DNA of 5,571 nt from positions 1 through 5,571 of the forward strand of contig CAISLL010000410.1 in assembly GCA_903886165.1 (NCBI GenBank), read 5' to 3'. This DNA is from an uncultured beta proteobacterium (lineage in GTDB: Bacteria > Pseudomonadota > Gammaproteobacteria > Burkholderiales > Burkholderiaceae_C). The position numbers and the translations under genes were made by a program. Of this stretch, positions 3,796-5,571 are shown piece by piece (the first letter of the stretch is position 1; the number at the start of each line of letters is the position of its first letter). The notes beneath the pieces were generated by a model. It saw only the letters and a list, made by a program, of their open reading frames with translations. It did no database searches and was not told the origin of the DNA.

Positions 3796-5571
3796 TTGAA
3801 CGTTTCCTCCACACCCTTTGCCACGCCGCTGTCCGAGGAAATCAACGCCCACCTTTTGCACACGGTGGGTGTGGCTCCGGAACTCGCGTCACCCAGCGAC
3901 CTGATGCAGGCCATTGCCCAGGTGGCACGCGCACAATTGTCCAGACGCTGGGTCACCACGCAGGCGCAGGAGCGCACCCACAAGGCGCGTCGGGTTGTCT
4001 ATCTGTCGATGGAGTTCTTGATGGGCCGCAGCCTGTCAAACGCACTGGCCGCCTTGAACCTCACCGAGGGTGCGGCGGCAGGTTTGGCGCAACACGCCCG
4101 CAGACTTGAGGACATAGCCGAACAGGAGCGTGATGCAGCCTTGGGCAATGGCGGCCTGGGTCGGCTGGCCGCGTGTTTTCTGGACTCCATGGCTACACTC
4201 GGACTGCCCTCGTTTGGCTACGGCATCCGTTATGAATACGGCATGTTTGCCCAGGAAATCCAGAACGGCAGCCAGGTGGAATACCCCGACTCCTGGCTGC
4301 AGGACGGCACACCCTGGGAGTTTCCGCGCGCCGACATCACCTACCCGGTGCGATTTGGCGGTTGGGTCACCCACAAAAATAACACAGCCGTGTGGCAACA
4401 CGCGGGTGAAGTGGCCGCCAAAGCCTATGACATGGTGGTGCCCGGCCATGGCACCCATAAAGTCAGTACCCTGCGCCTGTGGAAAGCGGTGGCGCCAGCG
4501 CACTTTGACCTGGGCGCATTCAACACCGGTGACTACGCCCGCGCCGCCAGCACCAAAAACGAGTTTGAAAACATCTCCTGGGTGCTCTACCCGAACGACA
4601 GCACACCGGCCGGCCGCGAATTGCGGCTCAAACAAGAGTATTTCTTTGTCGCCGCTTCGATGCAGGACCTGGTCAAGCGCCACCTGGACGAACACCCCAC
4701 GCTGGACAACCTGGCCGAACACGTGGCGATTCACCTGAACGACACCCACCCGGCCATTGGTGTGGCAGAGCTGATGCGCATCCTGTGTGACGAACACGGC
4801 TTCCAATGGGACCATGCCTGGACGCTGTGCGGCAAAACCTTCTCATACACCAATCACACCCTGATGCCCGAGGCACTGGAGACCTGGCCGGTGAGCCTGA
4901 TACAGCAGGTGCTGCCGCGCCACCTGGAAATCATCTTCCGCATCAACAAGGAGTTTCTGGACCTGGCCGCGCGCTTTCGCCCGGGGGACCATGAGTTTCT
5001 GAAACGCCTGTCGCTGATTGACGAAAACGGCGAGCGCCGGGTGCGCATGGCGCATTTGTCGGTGGTGGGCAGTCACCAGGTCAATGGGGTGTCAGCCCTG
5101 CACTCGGAACTGCTGGTGCGTACCATCTTTGCCGACTTCGCATCGCTGTGGCCAAAACGTTTCACCAACATGACCAACGGCGTCACGCCCAGGCGCTGGC
5201 TGGCACAGGCCAATCCCGGGCTGGCCAAGCTGCTTGACGACACCCTGGGCAAAAGCTGGCGAAACCACCTCGACCAATTGGCCGGACTGAAAAACACCCT
5301 GAACGACCCGGTGTTTGCGCAAAAATTCATGGCGATCAAACGCGACAATAAAGTGCGACTGGCCCATTTGATCGAAAAAACCACCGGCATCACGGTCAGC
5401 CCGGACAGCCTGTTTGACGTGCAGGTAAAACGCATTCACGAATACAAGCGCCAGCTGCTCAATGTGCTGCATGTGGTGGGCCGTTACCAGGCCATTCTGG
5501 CCAACCCCGACGCGCCATGGGTGCCGCGCACGGTCATCTTTGCGGGCAAGGCGGCGTCCAGCTACCAATCC
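3796..5571 (+). CDS. glgP: Glycogen/alpha-glucan phosphorylase, 3' end missing
   Basis: This PLP enzyme of glycosyltransferase family 35 removes terminal glucose units from alpha-1,4-glucans with phosphate, giving glucose 1-phosphate. The frame stays open for 592 codons to the window edge; full-length bacterial enzymes have roughly 800-830 residues. Signatures in order are YLSMEFLMGR at 69-78, LGNGGLGRLAACF at 116-128, FNTGDY at 242-247, ELRLKQEYF from 620-type family position at 276-284, HLNDTHPAIG at 313-322, TNHTLMPEALE at 352-362 with H354 equivalent to rabbit His377, HQVNGVSALHS from 427, TNGVTPRRW at 460-468 and VKRIHEYKRQ at 544-553. K545, R546 and K551 match rabbit K568, R569 and K574. 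The PLP-binding lysine lies beyond the window. There is no N-terminal extension like the mammalian phosphorylation and AMP segment. TTG is the only workable start: an in-frame stop lies at 3784, AAGGA is well placed, and the first in-frame ATG (3904) would remove 36 residues. GlgP versus MalP cannot be settled here. Confidence 0.95.
   Translation, partial: MNVSSTPFATPLSEEINAHLLHTVGVAPELASPSDLMQAIAQVARAQLSRRWVTTQAQERTHKARRVVYLSMEFLMGRSLSNALAALNLTEGAAAGLAQHARRLEDIAEQERDAALGNGGLGRLAACFLDSMATLGLPSFGYGIRYEYGMFAQEIQNGSQVEYPDSWLQDGTPWEFPRADITYPVRFGGWVTHKNNTAVWQHAGEVAAKAYDMVVPGHGTHKVSTLRLWKAVAPAHFDLGAFNTGDYARAASTKNEFENISWVLYPNDSTPAGRELRLKQEYFFVAASMQDLVKRHLDEHPTLDNLAEHVAIHLNDTHPAIGVAELMRILCDEHGFQWDHAWTLCGKTFSYTNHTLMPEALETWPVSLIQQVLPRHLEIIFRINKEFLDLAARFRPGDHEFLKRLSLIDENGERRVRMAHLSVVGSHQVNGVSALHSELLVRTIFADFASLWPKRFTNMTNGVTPRRWLAQANPGLAKLLDDTLGKSWRNHLDQLAGLKNTLNDPVFAQKFMAIKRDNKVRLAHLIEKTTGITVSPDSLFDVQVKRIHEYKRQLLNVLHVVGRYQAILANPDAPWVPRTVIFAGKAASSYQS

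Noticed and set aside
4036..4815. Long minus-strand open frame of 259 codons opposite glgP
   Set aside because: It lies wholly antisense to a well-conserved glgP, has no recognisable family, and is the usual by-product of GC-biased codon use.
5161..5204. Met459 where animal phosphorylases have Lys in the NKTNG motif
   Set aside because: Bacterial phosphorylases vary at this position (E. coli MalP has Val), so it is not a lost catalytic residue.

Overview
This window looks like chromosomal DNA of a betaproteobacterium in the Burkholderiales, most likely a Comamonadaceae-type organism (Rhodoferax/Polaromonas-like). The evidence is the moderately high GC of the genes, an S-adenosylhomocysteine (SAH) riboswitch in front of ahcY, the gene order ahcY-tlyA-metF, and short AGCAGCTAT-type palindromic elements that I associate with that family. 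The genus is inference; no marker gene is present.

Layout. Positions 1-330 are a non-coding, partly AT-rich stretch downstream of metF. It contains a small inverted repeat (19-47), a strong hairpin (208-237) whose right arm runs into a G-quadruplex-type motif (224-254), and a REP-like hairpin (298-320) directly behind the metF stop. Positions 331-3489, minus strand, hold a tight operon transcribed ahcY -> tlyA -> metF. There are 7 bases between ahcY and tlyA and a 4-base ATGA overlap between tlyA and metF. Positions 3490-3795 are a divergent control region. On the minus strand it holds a perfect TATAAT -10 box, an SAH riboswitch and a candidate expression platform ending at the ahcY Shine-Dalgarno. 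On the plus strand it holds the leader and ribosome binding site of a glycogen/alpha-glucan phosphorylase. From 3796 to the window end, plus strand, runs glgP, which starts with TTG and is cut off before its PLP-binding lysine.

How the genes fit together. AhcY splits SAH, the inhibitory by-product of SAM-dependent methylation, into homocysteine and adenosine. MetF makes the 5-methyltetrahydrofolate needed to remethylate homocysteine to methionine. TlyA is an rRNA 2'-O-methyltransferase, one of the enzymes that produces SAH. The riboswitch senses SAH and, in the known family, raises expression when SAH accumulates, so the operon is a feedback-controlled methyl-cycle unit. glgP belongs to storage-glucan breakdown and shares only the intergenic region.

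Most of the window is recognisable biology. The points most worth a second look are an acidic insert of about 33 residues in TlyA whose DNA begins with a REP-like core, the competing hairpin overlapping riboswitch stem P4, and the hairpin/G-quadruplex overlap at 208-254. I do not see evidence of a wholly new system.
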